Positions 33,845-45,047 of a stretch of DNA of 64,000 nucleotides are shown here, piece after piece. The notes below the pieces were generated by a model. It was not told the origin of the DNA, made no database searches, and was given only the letters and a program-made list of their open reading frames with translations. Made by a program: the position numbers and the translations under genes. The DNA is from Macrostomum hystrix. Taxonomy: Eukaryota; Platyhelminthes; Macrostomidae. Location: assembly GCA_950097015.1 (NCBI GenBank), contig CATNEN010000038.1, positions 16,114,001 through 16,178,000 on the forward strand, given 5' to 3'. Position 1 is the first letter of the stretch; each line of letters starts with the position of its first letter.

Positions 33845-34415
33845 GTGTCCATCAGTCTATATTAGTGTCCATCAGTTCAGATCTGTGTCCATGGGTCTAT
33901 ATTAGTGTCCATCAGTTCAGATCTGTGTCCATGGGTCTATATTAGTGTCCATCAGTTCAGATCTGTGTCCATGGGTCTATATTAGTTTCCATCAGTTCAG
34001 ATCTGTGTCCATGGGTCTATATTAGTGTTCATTAGTTTAGATTTGTGTCCGTCAGTTTAGATTTGTGTCCATCCGTTTAGATTTGTGTCCATCAGTTTAG
34101 ATTTGTGTCCACCGGTCTAGATTTGGGTCCACTGGTCTAGATCTGTGTCCATCAGTTTAGATTTGTGTCCATCAGTTTAGATTTGTGTCCACCGGTCTAG
34201 TTTTGGGTCCACTGGTCTAGATTTGGGTCCATCGGTCTAGATTTGTGTCCATCAGTTTAGATTTGTGTCCACCGGTCTAGATTTGGGTCCACTGGTCTAG
34301 ATTTGTGTCCACCGGTCTAGATTTGGGTCCACTGGTCTAGATTTGGGCCCACCGGTCTAGATTTGTGTCCATCCGTTTAGATTTGTGTCCATCAGTTTAG
34401 ATTTGTGTCCTGACC
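33845..34415. repeat. Minisatellite, 20-nt unit, about 28 copies, upstream of VPS72
   Basis: Units such as AGATTTGTGTCCATCAGTTT, with CCACCGGTCT and GGGTCCACTGGTCT variants. The array stops about 30 bases before the acceptor-like TTTCTATTGCAG that precedes the VPS72 ATG. Confidence 0.92.
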
Positions 34416-34445
34416 CAATCAATTGCCAATGTCTTTCTATTGCAG

Positions 34446-34471
34446 CGAATCCGCTCTCCGCCCAGTCGACA
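34446..34471 (+). other. Acceptor plus 26-nt leader before the VPS72 ATG
   Basis: GTCTTTCTATTGCAG ends at 34445, a strong polypyrimidine-AG acceptor. The 26 bases between it and the ATG would be the 3' part of the 5' UTR, either after a cis-spliced upstream exon or after a spliced leader. Confidence 0.6.
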
Positions 34472-36165
34472 ATGTCCCGCCGACAGCAGCCAGACGAAGC
34501 TTCAGCCGCCAAATTCGGTCAGGACGACTCGGAGGTCGATCAGGCGGCAGATGTCGAAGATGCGGTTGACGGCGAGCTCGAAGAAGACACTGGGGACGTT
34601 AGGGATAACAAAGATGCAGATGGCGGTGATGAGGATAACGGCAGTGACAATGAAGACGGCGATGGATCCGACTCAGCGAAGGAGGAACACGATGACGACG
34701 AAGAGGACGACGACGACGACGACGATGAAGAGGCTGCAACGCCGCCTCCGACGCTGGCTGCTACGCGAGAGCGTCGAGCGAAAGCCGGCAGTAAGATGGC
34801 CCGCCTGCTGAACGAGCTAGACGGCGGCGCTGGCGGGCATCAGCAGCTTCGACAAGCGTCCGCCGATGGCGACGATTTTTACGACACTGTCTATGGTGGC
34901 TTCGCCGAGACCGCCAGCGACATCGACTACGAGGAGGAAAGCTCTGAGTCTGACCATGTCGACTCCGACTTCGACATTGGCGCCGGCGACGGCGACGGTG
35001 GCAATGACGAAAACGACGAAGGCGAAGGCGGCGGTGATGACGAAGACGACGACAAGCGTCGTCAGCGAGCGGGACAGCAGCGACGCCGCGTGGTGACCAA
35101 GGCCTATCGCGAGCCAGTGCGAGGTCCCGCACCGCCGCCAGCAAAGCGCGGACGAAAGTCGGCTGCTGCTATTGCGGCGGCGGAAGCGGCTCCGTCGTCT
35201 TTGGCTGTTACGCGACGCGGTCGCCGAGCAGCCGCAACAGCTTCGGCGGCGATGTCGACGACGCCGACCCGGGCGATGGTCGCTGCGCGGGAGCGTCGCG
35301 CGCGCGAAAGCCGCGCCGCCGCCGTTGCCTCTGTGGCCGCCACCACCGCGTTTGCCGCCGCCGGTCGAAGGCCTCGCGGCGGCCTTAGCAACCAGTCGTC
35401 GACGACTCGCGCATCTGGCGCCGCGGCGCCGGCTGGTCGTCGTAAATCTGGCGCCGCCGCGGCAAGTCTTCGCCGCCTGACCCAGGAGGAGCTGCTGGCA
35501 GAGGCGCAGCTGACGGAGCAGATCAACCTGCGGTCGCTGGCCCGCTACCAGCGACTGGAGGTGGAGAAGAAGAAGGCCCGCTCCAGGCAGCCGGTGAACA
35601 GGGGACCCACTGTGCGATTCGATTCCTACACAACGCGCCTGCTAGACGATGACGCGGTGCCAGTTGAGGTGAGGCTTGTGCCATGAGCGTTATGGAGTTG
35701 TAGCCTAGTGGTTAGAGTGTCGGACAGGTCGACTTTAATCGAATGTCGAATGTCGAAAGTCGAGGGTTCGATTTTGTAATGTTGGCTCTAGTAACTTCTG
35801 TTAACTTCCCCATTCAGGTAACCGAGGTGAATACGGCCACAGGCGATGCAGTGCCAAAGGCCACTCTGGTGCTGGAGCCGCTCGATGCAGCCAGCCGCAG
35901 GTGCACCAGAAATTTTGTGTCATTCACTCACCAGGAGACCCTGGCAGCCGGACTGGCACTGAACAAGCGGCCACCGATGAGAAATCCATTCTGTCCAATT
36001 AGCAACCAGCCGGCCAGGTATTTTGATCCGCTGACTCAGACACCCTATCGGGATGCCAGATCGTTTCGCGTACTGAGAACCCTGTACGCAATGCACCACG
36101 CTACTGGAATTCGACCCGCTGTGCTGCTTAAACAGTACATTCAGGGAGAGCTCATTGTGCCCTAA
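34472..36165 (+). CDS. VPS72: VPS72/YL1, H2A.Z chaperone subunit of SWR1/SRCAP and TIP60 complexes
   Basis: Two phase-0 exons, 34472-35668 and 35818-36165 (TAA), 514 residues; human VPS72 is 364. The H2A.Z-binding segment is recognisable at about residues 131-171: DDFYDTVYGGFAETASDIDY followed by HVDSDFDIG. Next come RRRVVTKAYREPVRG, TQEELLAEAQLTEQINLRSL, and the C-terminal YL1_C domain in exon 2 (NPFCPISNQPARYFDPLTQT and PYRDARSFRVLRTLY). By family it hands H2A.Z-H2B to chromatin remodellers in the nucleus. The extra length comes from an Asp/Glu-rich N-terminus (about residues 20-90) and an Ala/Arg-rich middle (about 215-340), both in GC-rich DNA. The intron (35669-35817) contains a tRNA-like SINE fragment. 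Confidence 0.93.
35690..35775 (+). mobile_element. tRNA-like SINE fragment in VPS72 intron
   Basis: TAGCCTAGTGGTTAGAGTGT (box A-like) and GAGGGTTCGATTTTG (box B-like) are spaced like a tRNA gene promoter. The 149-base intron is too small to hold a full SINE, so this is a head fragment. Confidence 0.5.
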
Positions 36166-37141
36166 TTATATACTCCAATTGAACTACTTACAATAGTCAC
36201 CTGTGTAATTTCTAATAATATTGTATTCTGAACAGCATTTATTAATTCTGTAATTCTGTAAAGAAATTATGTAATTTCTTTATAATACACGATGTTAAAA
36301 AAACTAAATGTAAACATTAACTCAGTCGCAATTCGGTGATGGGTGTGTGGTGATACTTGTGGTGATGTAGAGTTGTCTTGCTGATTCTTTTAATAGATGA
36401 CCTCGTTGGGCTAAATTGACAGCTAGCGTCACACCTGTCCATGGACTGTAGGGCCGTGTTTTTAAGACGGTTTTTGACGCGTTCGACCCGAGCTGGTATC
36501 CTTAGTACCCTTAGCGCATTCGCTACCTATTGAAACCCATTTTAAAGCAATACATCTGGGTTAAGGCACTCAAAGGCAATCAATTGTTTAAAAATATCTG
36601 AATTTGTGGTTTTTATAATTTTATCTGTAGCGATTTAATGCAATTAGCAAATACACTTAGTATTTTTCCATAGTTCATATATATATACACTAGAATATAT
36701 ATTTAACGCTCGTGACGCTCAAAAAACAGAATAATTAGAGAATTATTATTACTTATATTACACTATTATAAGTAGTAGTTTGTCTTGTAACAACTTGTAA
36801 CTTGGAGCAACAAGAAACTAAAAAATGTTCTCAAATGCAGATGCGTTGTAGATTTTTATGTAGGAAATGGAAAGAGGAAATAAAGGCTAATTATGGGAAT
36901 ATTATCGGCCACCAGTAACAGTAATCGATCTTAATTTGAAGATATAAAAATATTTAATTTTCAAAGAGTAAAACAGTTGCTAAAGTGCATTACGTACTTT
37001 ATTTACATAAAATAACCGCTCGAGTAGCACAATGAAAGGGTAAAATTTCAAAGATCAGCTGTTAGTCAGCTAAGCTGTCAGCTGAGCATGTTAATAAAAC
37101 TTTACAGTTCTACTGATAGTAGTTTATACATAAAACAGCAT
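36166..37141. other. Intergenic region between convergent VPS72 and TMEM192-like genes
   Basis: AT-rich. TTTATT at 36998-37003 is AATAAA on the minus strand and may end the TMEM192-like transcript. GTCCATGGACTG near 36437 recalls the SINE core. No gene. Confidence 0.45.
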
Positions 37142-39281
37142 TTAATGCCGAATTCGGTGCGTGGAAGTTGGACCTGCATGAGCGGCGGCCTGCTCTAGCC
37201 GAAGCAGCCCAGCAGCCAGTCTGGCATTCCGCTCCATCAGGTAGGCAATTAGTAGAGCTTGTCTAGCCGCTCGGCGTTCCCGACGCTTGCAATCTGCACC
37301 GTTGCTATGGAAACAACTGATGAAGCAGCAACAATTTGAAGGCTGACCCGCACTACGCCTATCCGATGGAGACGTTGCTGCCGAAACAACTAGCCGCGAT
37401 CTCATTGTACCGGCCTCGAATTGACAATCGATGTCATCGAATTCCTCCGTCTCAGAGTCATCGTCGACTTCGGCGAGCTCGGCGTCCGGCCGTCGGGCCG
37501 AGAAACGGCTGCCCCACAGTCGCAGGCGGACAAACACACAGAGGCTGGCGCAGAGGCAAACAGCGGTTTGCAGGCCGAATGCGCCGACGGTGACAAAGCG
37601 CAAAATGGTCACGCATGGCCTCTTTACACCGTCTCTGACTGAGTCAGCTTCAATGACGGGATCGGCGTACATTGACTGGGTAGTTAGCGAGGCCGCCAAG
37701 ATCACGGAGGAGGCTGCAATGTTGAGGTGGAATATCTAATATTTCAAACGACTCCATAGCAAAAGAGAATAGTGATAATGAGATAAAAAGTTAAACTTTT
37801 GTGCGAGTCGACAAAAAAGGTGAAATTTTGAGGGGACGACTCAATAGGGTGAGATTTTGAGAGAGACGACTAAATATGTGAGATTTTGAGAGAGACGACT
37901 AAATATGTGAGATTTTAAGAGAGAGACGACTTAAACGGGTGAGATTTAGAGAGAGACGACTCAATAGGGTGAGGTTTTGAGAGAGACGACTCAATAGAAT
38001 GAGATTTTAAGAGAGAGACGACTTAATAGGGTGAGATATACTCTATGACTAAAAAGGGCTCATAATAGTAATGAATAAACTCACACAAAGCTAACAGATA
38101 GAATGGCAGTCTAATGACTGGCTCGCAGGCCAGGTAGAGATTCAAATAGCCATCCACCAGCTTTCGTCCGCAGTACCAGGCGTAGCAGCGATCAACAGAC
38201 AGGAGCGCCAGGAACTGAAGGCATTGCACTACAGCTGAATAGGCTAGTAAGCTGGAGCCGCTGCACAGTTTTCGCAACTGCTGCTGCTGCTGCTGCTGCG
38301 TATCGTTGACATCAACTAGGCGAATGTGCAGCGACTGCACGATTGCCGGACAAGTGAACGGCAGCCAGAAGTGAATTGAGGCTAGGGCCACCTGCGAATT
38401 GCATAGGAAGAAAAGCTAGATTGAAGACAGTGGTCCGGGGATAGGAAGAAAGGGGGCAGTTAGACAGGGTGGAAAGAAGGGGGTAGATGGAGTGGGGTAG
38501 GAAGAAAGTGGCAGATGGAGTGGGGTAGAAAGAAAGTGGCAGATGGAGTGGGGTAGGAAGAAAGGGGCAGATGGAGTGGGGTAGGAAGAAAGGGGCAGAT
38601 GGAGTGGGGTAGGAAGAAAGGGGCAGATGGAGTGGGGTAGAAAGAAAGTGGCAGATGGAGTGGGGTAGGAAGAAAGGGGCAGATGGAGTGGGGTAGGAAG
38701 AAAGGGGCAGATGGAGTGGGGTAGGAAGAAAGGGGCAGATGGAGTGGGGTAGGAAGAAAGGGGCAGATGGAGTGGGGTAGGAAGAAAGGGGCAGATGGAG
38801 TGGGGTAGGAAGAAAGGGGCAGATGGAGTGGGGTGGGGAAAAGGGGCAGATAAAAAGGGGTAGGAAGAAAGGGGGAAGAAAGGGGCAGACGCAAGAGGTA
38901 GAAATACATTATCGTAAAAAATGGGTTGAAGAAAGAGAACTAAAAATGAGGGTGCTAAAAGCGGAATTAAAAACGAAATTTAAGATTAAGAAAGGGTAAA
39001 AGCGGATGATGATAAAAAATAAACAATGGAAAACGAATCGGATCACTTACAAACAAAAACAAGCCGCTGATCGTCACTGCGGAGCAAACGCGTTCTAATT
39101 TTCTATTAGAAACACGGCATACGAGACCGCAACAGCAGCAGCAGCGGGTACCACTATCACCACTAGATTCAGATGGAAAGAAATCTAGAGCGTAGTTGTA
39201 CTCATCAGTTCTAGGAGCTGCCGCTAAGCTGACACCGTCAACTGTGTCCCAGCGGTCGCATTGGATCTGCCTCAGAGAAGA
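37142..39281 (-). CDS. TMEM192: Four-helix membrane protein, TMEM192-like (5' exon not found)
   Basis: Three exons recovered: 39051-39281, 38085-38391 and 37142-37713 (stop at 37142), with phases 0 and 1 agreeing, 369 residues so far. There is no in-frame Met before the first membrane segment, so a short 5' exon is missing. Four hydrophobic segments are visible: around SAVTISGLFLFVALASIHFW, SLLAYSAVVQCLQFLALL, VIRLPFYLLALSSSVILAA and FVTVGAFGLQTAVCLCASLC. The C-terminus carries a coiled-coil-like ALLIAYLMERNARLAAGLLR, which lines up with the C-terminal helix of lysosomal TMEM192. A run of seven Gln (CTG repeats) and a Cys cluster (RCCCCCG) are unusual. Human TMEM192 is 271 residues. Topology and the C-terminal helix support the call; sequence identity is low. 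Confidence 0.6.
37800..38040. repeat. Minisatellite, about 30-nt unit, in TMEM192-like intron 2
   Basis: About eight imperfect copies built on GAGAGAGACGACTCAATAGG and GTGAGATTTT. It extends to within about 45 bases of the exon donor. Confidence 0.85.
38455..38900. repeat. Minisatellite, 28-nt unit, in TMEM192-like intron 1
   Basis: About 14 copies of a unit containing GGAAGAAAGGGGCAGATGGA then GTGGGGTA. On the gene's sense strand the array is a long pyrimidine-rich tract. Confidence 0.95.
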
Positions 39282-39364
39282 CTGAAAATCATATTTTAGT
39301 ATTAGAATGTTGGATATAACCTGCTTAAAGTGACGCCTTCTTTAGCGAAGGTAATTAAAACACA

Positions 39365-39912
39365 GAAGGCAGATGGACGCTCAGAGATTGTGATGGACAC
39401 CCAGGGAGGGTGATGGACACTCAGGTAGTGTGATTGACAAGCTCAAGAAATGTGATAAACACTCAGAGAGGGCCATAGACACTCAGGAATGGTAATGGAC
39501 ACCCAGGGAGGGTGATGGACACTTAGAGAGTGTGATAGACAAGCTCACGAAAGGTGATAGACAACCAGGGAGGGAAAAAGACACTCAGGGATGGTGATGG
39601 ACACTCAGTGAGGGTAATAGACACTCAGGGATGGTGATGGACACTCAGTGAGGGTCATAGACACTCAGGAATGGTGATGGACACTCAGTGAGGGTCATAG
39701 ACACTCAGGAATGGTGATGGACACTCAGTGAGGGTCATAGACACTCAGGGAGGGTGATGGACACTCAGTGAGGGTCATAGACACTCAGAGAGGGTGATAG
39801 ACACTCAGGGATGGTGATAGACACTCAGAGAGGGTGATAGACACTCAGAGAGGGTGATAGACACTCAGGGAGGGTGATAGACATTTAAGGAGTTTGATAG
39901 GGAACCAGGGAG
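39365..39912. repeat. Minisatellite, 20-nt unit, between TMEM192-like and UTP11
   Basis: Imperfect ACACTCAGGGAGGGTGATAG units, about 27 copies, many with G/A variants. It is the same unit family as the array in the UTP11 intron (40690-42115). Confidence 0.92.
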
Positions 39913-40109
39913 GGTGATTTTGGTAAAAATTTTCAAGATAACTAACAAAAGCTTTGAAATGAGGCACTAATACTATTGAAGGTAGAGCTTATTGAAGTTA
40001 AAAAGGAAAAACCGCAGAGAATAATAATTCATAACAGCAGCGTACTAGTTCAGTTGTGAGTTACATTGAATGCAAATTCATTTAAATCAATAACACTGAA
40101 TTAGATTGG

Positions 40110-42429
40110 TCATCGTTTTCGTTTGAAAGCAAACTTCCAAACTGCCGGCTGATCACCGTCGGCCTCCGCCACCAGCTTACGCGGCCGGCCAACTTCGGCA
40201 GCCAGATTGCGCTTAGACTCGAGTGCGGCCAGAGCCGAGGACAGGGCGGCAGCGCGAGCCAGCCGCTGCCTGGAAGCTTTAAGACTGCGGGCTCGCTCTT
40301 TGGCTAGCCGGACAATGTCCGCCTCGGACAGGTTGGCCAGGTGAGATGACCAGGCACCTTTGGCGGCATCGGCAGCTGACGATGATTCAGACTTAGATAG
40401 TCGGCGAAAATCGCTGCGGCTGAACACTACTGTGCTGCGGCTTTCGCCTCCGTCAGCGTCAGCAGCAGTCTCGCCGACGAAGGCTAGGCAGGCCTCGAGT
40501 TTGGCTAATTGGGCTCGCTCAATTTGCAGCTTGTGGCGCAGATAATTGGCGTCTTCAAGAAGCATCTGTCGCATGCGCTTGTTATCAGCAGTTGGCTGCT
40601 TGCCTGTGGGGATGGTTCACAATAAGAAACTCAGGAAGGCAAAAATCTAATAATTATTATTGAAGACTTGGTGACTGTATTAAAATCTGTACTCAGGGAG
40701 GGTTTTAGACACTCAGGGAGGGTGAGAGAGAGACACTTGGGGAGTGATAGAAACTCAGGGAGGGTGAGAGACACTCAGGGAGGGTGATAGACACTCAGGG
40801 AGGGTTAGAGACACTCAGGGAGGGTGAGAGACACTCAGGGAGGGTGAGAGACACTCAGGGAGGGTGAGAGACACTCAGGGAGGGTGAGAGACACTCAGGG
40901 AGGGTGAGAGACACTCAGGGAGGGTGAGAGACACTCAGGGAGGGTGAGAGACACTCAGGGAGGGTGAGAGACACTCAGAGAAGGTGATAGACACTCAGTG
41001 AGGGTGAGAGACACTCAGTGAGGGTGAGAGACACTCAGGGAGGGTGAGAGACACTCAGGGAGGGTGAGAGACACTCAGAGAAGGTGATAGACACTCAGGG
41101 AGGGTGATAGACACTCAGAGAAGGTGATAGACACTTAGGGAGGGTGAGAGACACTCAGGGAGGGTGATAGACACTCAGAGAAGGTGATAGACACTTAGGG
41201 AGGGTGATGGACACTCAGGGAGGGTGATGAACACTCAGTGAGGGTGAGAGACACTCAGGGAGGATGAGAGACACTCAGGGAGGGTGATAGACACTCAGAG
41301 AAGGTGATAGACACTTAGGGAGGGTGATGGACACTCAGGGAGGGTGATGAACACTCAGTGAGGGTGAGAGACACTCAGGGAGGGTGAGAGACACTCAGGG
41401 AGGGTGAGAGACACTCAGGGAGGGTGAGAGACACTCAGGGAGGGTGAGAGACACTCAGAGAAGGTGATAGACACTCAGGGAGGGTGATAGACACTCAGAG
41501 AAGGTGATAGACACTCAGGGAGGGTGATAGACACTCAGGGAGGGTGAGAGACACTCAGGGAGGGTGAGAGACACTCAGGGAGGGTGAGAGACACTCAGGG
41601 AGGGTGAGAGACACTCAGGGAGGGTGAGAGACACTCAGAGAAGGTGATAGACACTCAGGGAGGGTGATAGACACTCAGAGAAGGTGATAGACACTTAGGG
41701 AGGGTGAGAAACACTCTGTGAGGGCGATAGACACTCAGTGAGGGTGAGAGACACTCAGGGAGGGTGAGAGACACTCAGGGAGGGTGAGAGACACTCAGGG
41801 AGGGTGAGAAACACTCTGTGAGGGCGATAGACACTCAGTGAGGGTGAGAGACGCTCAGGGAGGGTGAGAGACACTCAGGGAGGGTGATAGACACTCAGGG
41901 AGGGTGAGAGACACTCAGGGAGGGTGAGAGACACTCAGGGAGGGTGAGAGACACTCAGGGAGGGTGAGAGACACTCAGGGAGGGTGATAGACACTCAGAG
42001 AAGGTGATAGACACTTAGGGAGGGTGATGGACACTCAGGGAGGGTGATGAACACTTAGAGATGGTGTTAGAAACTCATGCATGGTAATATACACTCAGGG
42101 AGGGTAATAGACACACAGTACGAAGTATGCTAGTAATTCAATTTGTAACTAACTCACTCACCCGGGGCCACAGGCACAGACTCCGAGTGCTGGCCATCAA
42201 CCAGCTGCGATCTGGTCATGTGAAAGTAGAACTCGTCTGGATTTCGCTCTCTGGCCTTCTGGCGTAAAGATTTCAAAGTCGATGTCTTCTTCTGATAGTC
42301 CTTAGCCCGGACCACGTAGTCCTTGTGCTTCTCTAGCTGGCCCAGGTGCGACCGCTTGCCCGGCTGTTGGCGCTCCCTATAATGGCGCCGGTCGCGCTTG
42401 CTGCTCTTCTTGAGAGAAGAGAATGGCAT
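40110..42429 (-). CDS. UTP11: UTP11, small-subunit processome component
   Basis: Two exons: 42162-42429 (ATG at 42429) and 40110-40603, phase 1, 253 residues, the same length as the human protein. The N-terminus carries the family block: [36 protein letters not shown] and [21 protein letters not shown]. The second exon has [31 protein letters not shown], and the ending [13 protein letters not shown], which corresponds to the conserved YKFxxxRKR tail. By family it binds U3 snoRNP in the nucleolus during 18S rRNA maturation. An acceptor (AATATTGCAG) ends eight bases before the ATG. The single intron (1558 bases) is almost entirely a 20-nt minisatellite. Confidence 0.96.
40690..42115. repeat. 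Minisatellite, 20-nt unit, about 71 copies, in UTP11 intron
   Basis: Unit ACACTCAGGGAGGGTGAGAG with GAGAAGGTGATAG variants. The variants recur in blocks (for example 41160-41340 resembles 41280-41460), showing amplification of multi-unit blocks. Confidence 0.97.
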
Positions 42430-42437
42430 CCCAATTG
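42430..42437 (-). other. Acceptor-like site 8 nt before the UTP11 ATG
   Basis: On the minus strand TTTCACAATATTGCAG is followed by eight bases and then the ATG. It fits a 5' UTR or trans-splice acceptor. Confidence 0.55.
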
Positions 42438-42479
42438 CTGCAATATTGTGAAACTTGTAAGCTTAAACTATGACGCAAC

Positions 42480-43265
42480 CATCACTCTTATCTGGGTCTG
42501 TCACTTTTATCTGAATCTGTCACTCTTATCTGGACCTGCCACTCTTATCTGGACCTGTCACTCTTATCTGGATCTGGCACTCTTATCTGGACCTGTCACT
42601 CTTATCTGGACTTGTCCCTTTTATCTGGACCTGTCACTCTTATCTGGATCTGGCACTCTTATCTGGACCTGTCACTCTTATCTGGACTTGTCCCTTTTAT
42701 CTGGACCTGTCACTCTTACCTGGATCTGGCACTCTTATCTGGATCTGGCACTCTTATCTAGACCTGTAACTCTTATCTGGATCTGCACTCTTATCTGGAC
42801 CTGTCACTCTTATCTGGATCTGCACTCTTATCTGGACCTGGCACTCTTATCTGGACTTGTCCCTTTTATCTGGATCTGCACTCTTATCTGGACCTGTCAC
42901 TCTTATCTGGACCTGGCACTCTTATCTGGACATGTCACTCTTATCTGGACTTGTCCCTTTTATCTGGATCTGGCACTCTTATCTGGACTTGTCCCTTTTA
43001 TCTGGATCTGGCACTCTTATCTGGACCTGGCACTCTTATCTGGACCTGTCACTCTTATCTGGACTTGTCCCTTTTATCTGGATCTGGCACTCTTATCTGG
43101 ACTTGTCCCTTTTATCTGGATCTGGCACTCTTATCTGGACCTGTCACTCTTATCTGGACCTGGCACTCTTATCTGGACCTGGCACTCTTATCTGGACTTG
43201 TCCCTTTTATCTGGATCAAGATGATTCTGATCTTTATCTGTCACTCTTATCTAGATCTCTTATTG
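42480..43265. repeat. Minisatellite, 19-nt unit, about 41 copies, upstream of UTP11
   Basis: Unit CTCTTATCTGGACCTGTCA with CTGGATCTGGCA and ACTTGTCCCTTTT variants. It fills most of the space between RPL38 and UTP11, both on the minus strand, and would lie in the UTP11 outron or promoter. Open frames in it are artefacts. Confidence 0.95.
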
Positions 43266-43482
43266 TTATCTCAATTTGGCACTATAATTTTACAATAATG
43301 AAGTCACTCTATTAAAAAATCTAAGAAGCATGACAAACTGATTTGTTCCATCAATCAATCAACAGTCGGTATGGCCTGCAGAAACAATATGTATTTGAAT
43401 GGCACGACATAGGTCGGCTCTTTTAAGCAATTCTAACAACAACTGAAGTTGGCTAGAATCGCAGCATACTGAAGTATTTCAT

Positions 43483-43695
43483 TCACTTCAACTCCTTAAT
43501 AGCCAGGCCAGGCGGTAGGCTCTGCTTTAGCTTGTCTGCCTTGTCTTTGTCTGTGATGACCAGAGTGTAAAGAAATCTGGAGCAGCGAACCTTGAACTTA
43601 ATGTTGCTCTTGTTGGTCTTTATCTTCACTGATTTGGCGTCCTTACGCCTGGCTGTGAGCAGGAAGTCTTTGATCTCTTTAATTTCGCGGGGCAT
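43483..43695 (-). CDS. RPL38: Ribosomal protein eL38
   Basis: A single uninterrupted exon, ATG at 43695, 70 residues, the exact family length. The sequence is nearly invariant with animal eL38: [35 protein letters not shown] and [16 protein letters not shown]. It is a small structural protein of the 60S subunit. On the minus strand ACTTTTTTTAG ends eight bases before the ATG, a good 3' splice site, so the mRNA leader is spliced on, either from a TOP-type 5' exon in cis or from a spliced leader. Confidence 0.98.
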   Translation of the reverse strand: MPREIKEIKDFLLTARRKDAKSVKIKTNKSNIKFKVRCSRFLYTLVITDKDKADKLKQSLPPGLAIKELK

Positions 43696-43703
43696 GCCTT
43701 ATT
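43696..43703 (-). other. Acceptor-like site 8 nt before the RPL38 ATG
   Basis: Poly-T tract followed by AG and then AATAAGGC and the ATG on the minus strand. Confidence 0.6.
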
Positions 43704-45047
43704 CTAAAAAAAGTTTTTGTACGAGTTTTTACTTTACTTACATAATGACCATTTTAAAGAAAAACAAGGCTTATTCTCTAAAAGTGATTAGCATCTATCT
43801 GTTGCTGTAACTGGAAGTTAGCAGGCAGAAAAATCTTGTTATTTGACAATCTTGCAGTTCCCCATACTCTAAATGTCCAGACAAAACATAATGTTCTTGT
43901 TTCAGCATAAAATGAAACTGCGTAAGTACATTGACATCATTGAAGTTGGTCTTTCCTTAGGCTAGATAAGGAAACTATGCTTTCGACAGTGCCAGTGCAT
44001 CTGTGAAACAATGTTGCTATTTATCTGTTGCTTATGGACTTTGATATAAGCATCAATGTTGTAGCCACGGTAAATAGACAACTTATTCCTATTACAAAAA
44101 ATTCTCAAAAATACCAAGACTCTAAAACTTGCTAATGCACAAGTAAATGGTTGCACTTCAACAATTATCACATGACAGGATAATAAGAGGCACTTGATTT
44201 CATGCTATTTGCACAGAACTATTATAATTTATATTTCTTTTCTTAATAAAGGATTTCTTAGAAAACATTAGGTAAAATTGACATTTTGTTATAATTGTGA
44301 GTTTTTGTTAAAATGAATAAATATGTTTTATACTGCACAAATAAAACTGTTTAAATGTGTCTGCCATTTTGTATTTGTATACAGAATAGTATAAATACAC
44401 TAGAGCCCAGCAAAAGAAAATTAACCTTGTTCAACCTTGTTTCATACAAACTTTGTATACAATACTCAGAAATGTTCTTTCATTCTTTATAAACATACAG
44501 AGACAAATACTAAGAGAATTCAAGAAAGAGAAGTAGAAAGTATTGCTATACACTTAAGATCATTGGTAATGCTCTTTGGAAAGCCTATGCTCAGAAATGT
44601 ATTTACAATAAAATAATTTGAGCGATTACATATAGAAGCACCAATTTAGCTTTTTTTGTTTTTCTGTAACAAATTGACGAAAACTGATCGAAAGACCCAT
44701 ATATTTTTAAATGAGGCATATTCTCACAAAGTGTAAATCCACGCAAAATGTAAATCCGCATTTAATAAATATAAAAGGCACAAAGTACGTGTAAAGGCAT
44801 ACTGTAAATGGCATGGTGTCTAGGTCGTACAGACTGTTTAAAAATTTAAAAATGATAAAAAATACCGAGGACTGTCGTACTTGAAATACTTGTCGTACGT
44901 CACTTGAAAAAAACTTTGAAACGGTGCATCGAAAGTATCGGAATTATAGCTAGCTAGTTGTTTCGTAGAAATTTAAATAAAAACAAAACGTATCAATATA
45001 AATACAAAAATATGCTTAAAACTTGCATGTACTATTTATTTTGATAC
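43704..45047. other. AT-rich intergenic region upstream of RPL38
   Basis: No supportable gene. It must contain the RPL38 promoter and any 5' exon, but I cannot place either. Confidence 0.4.

Noticed and set aside
35700-35775. tRNA gene in the VPS72 intron
   Set aside because: Promoter boxes are recognisable, but a complete cloverleaf is not; treated as a SINE fragment.
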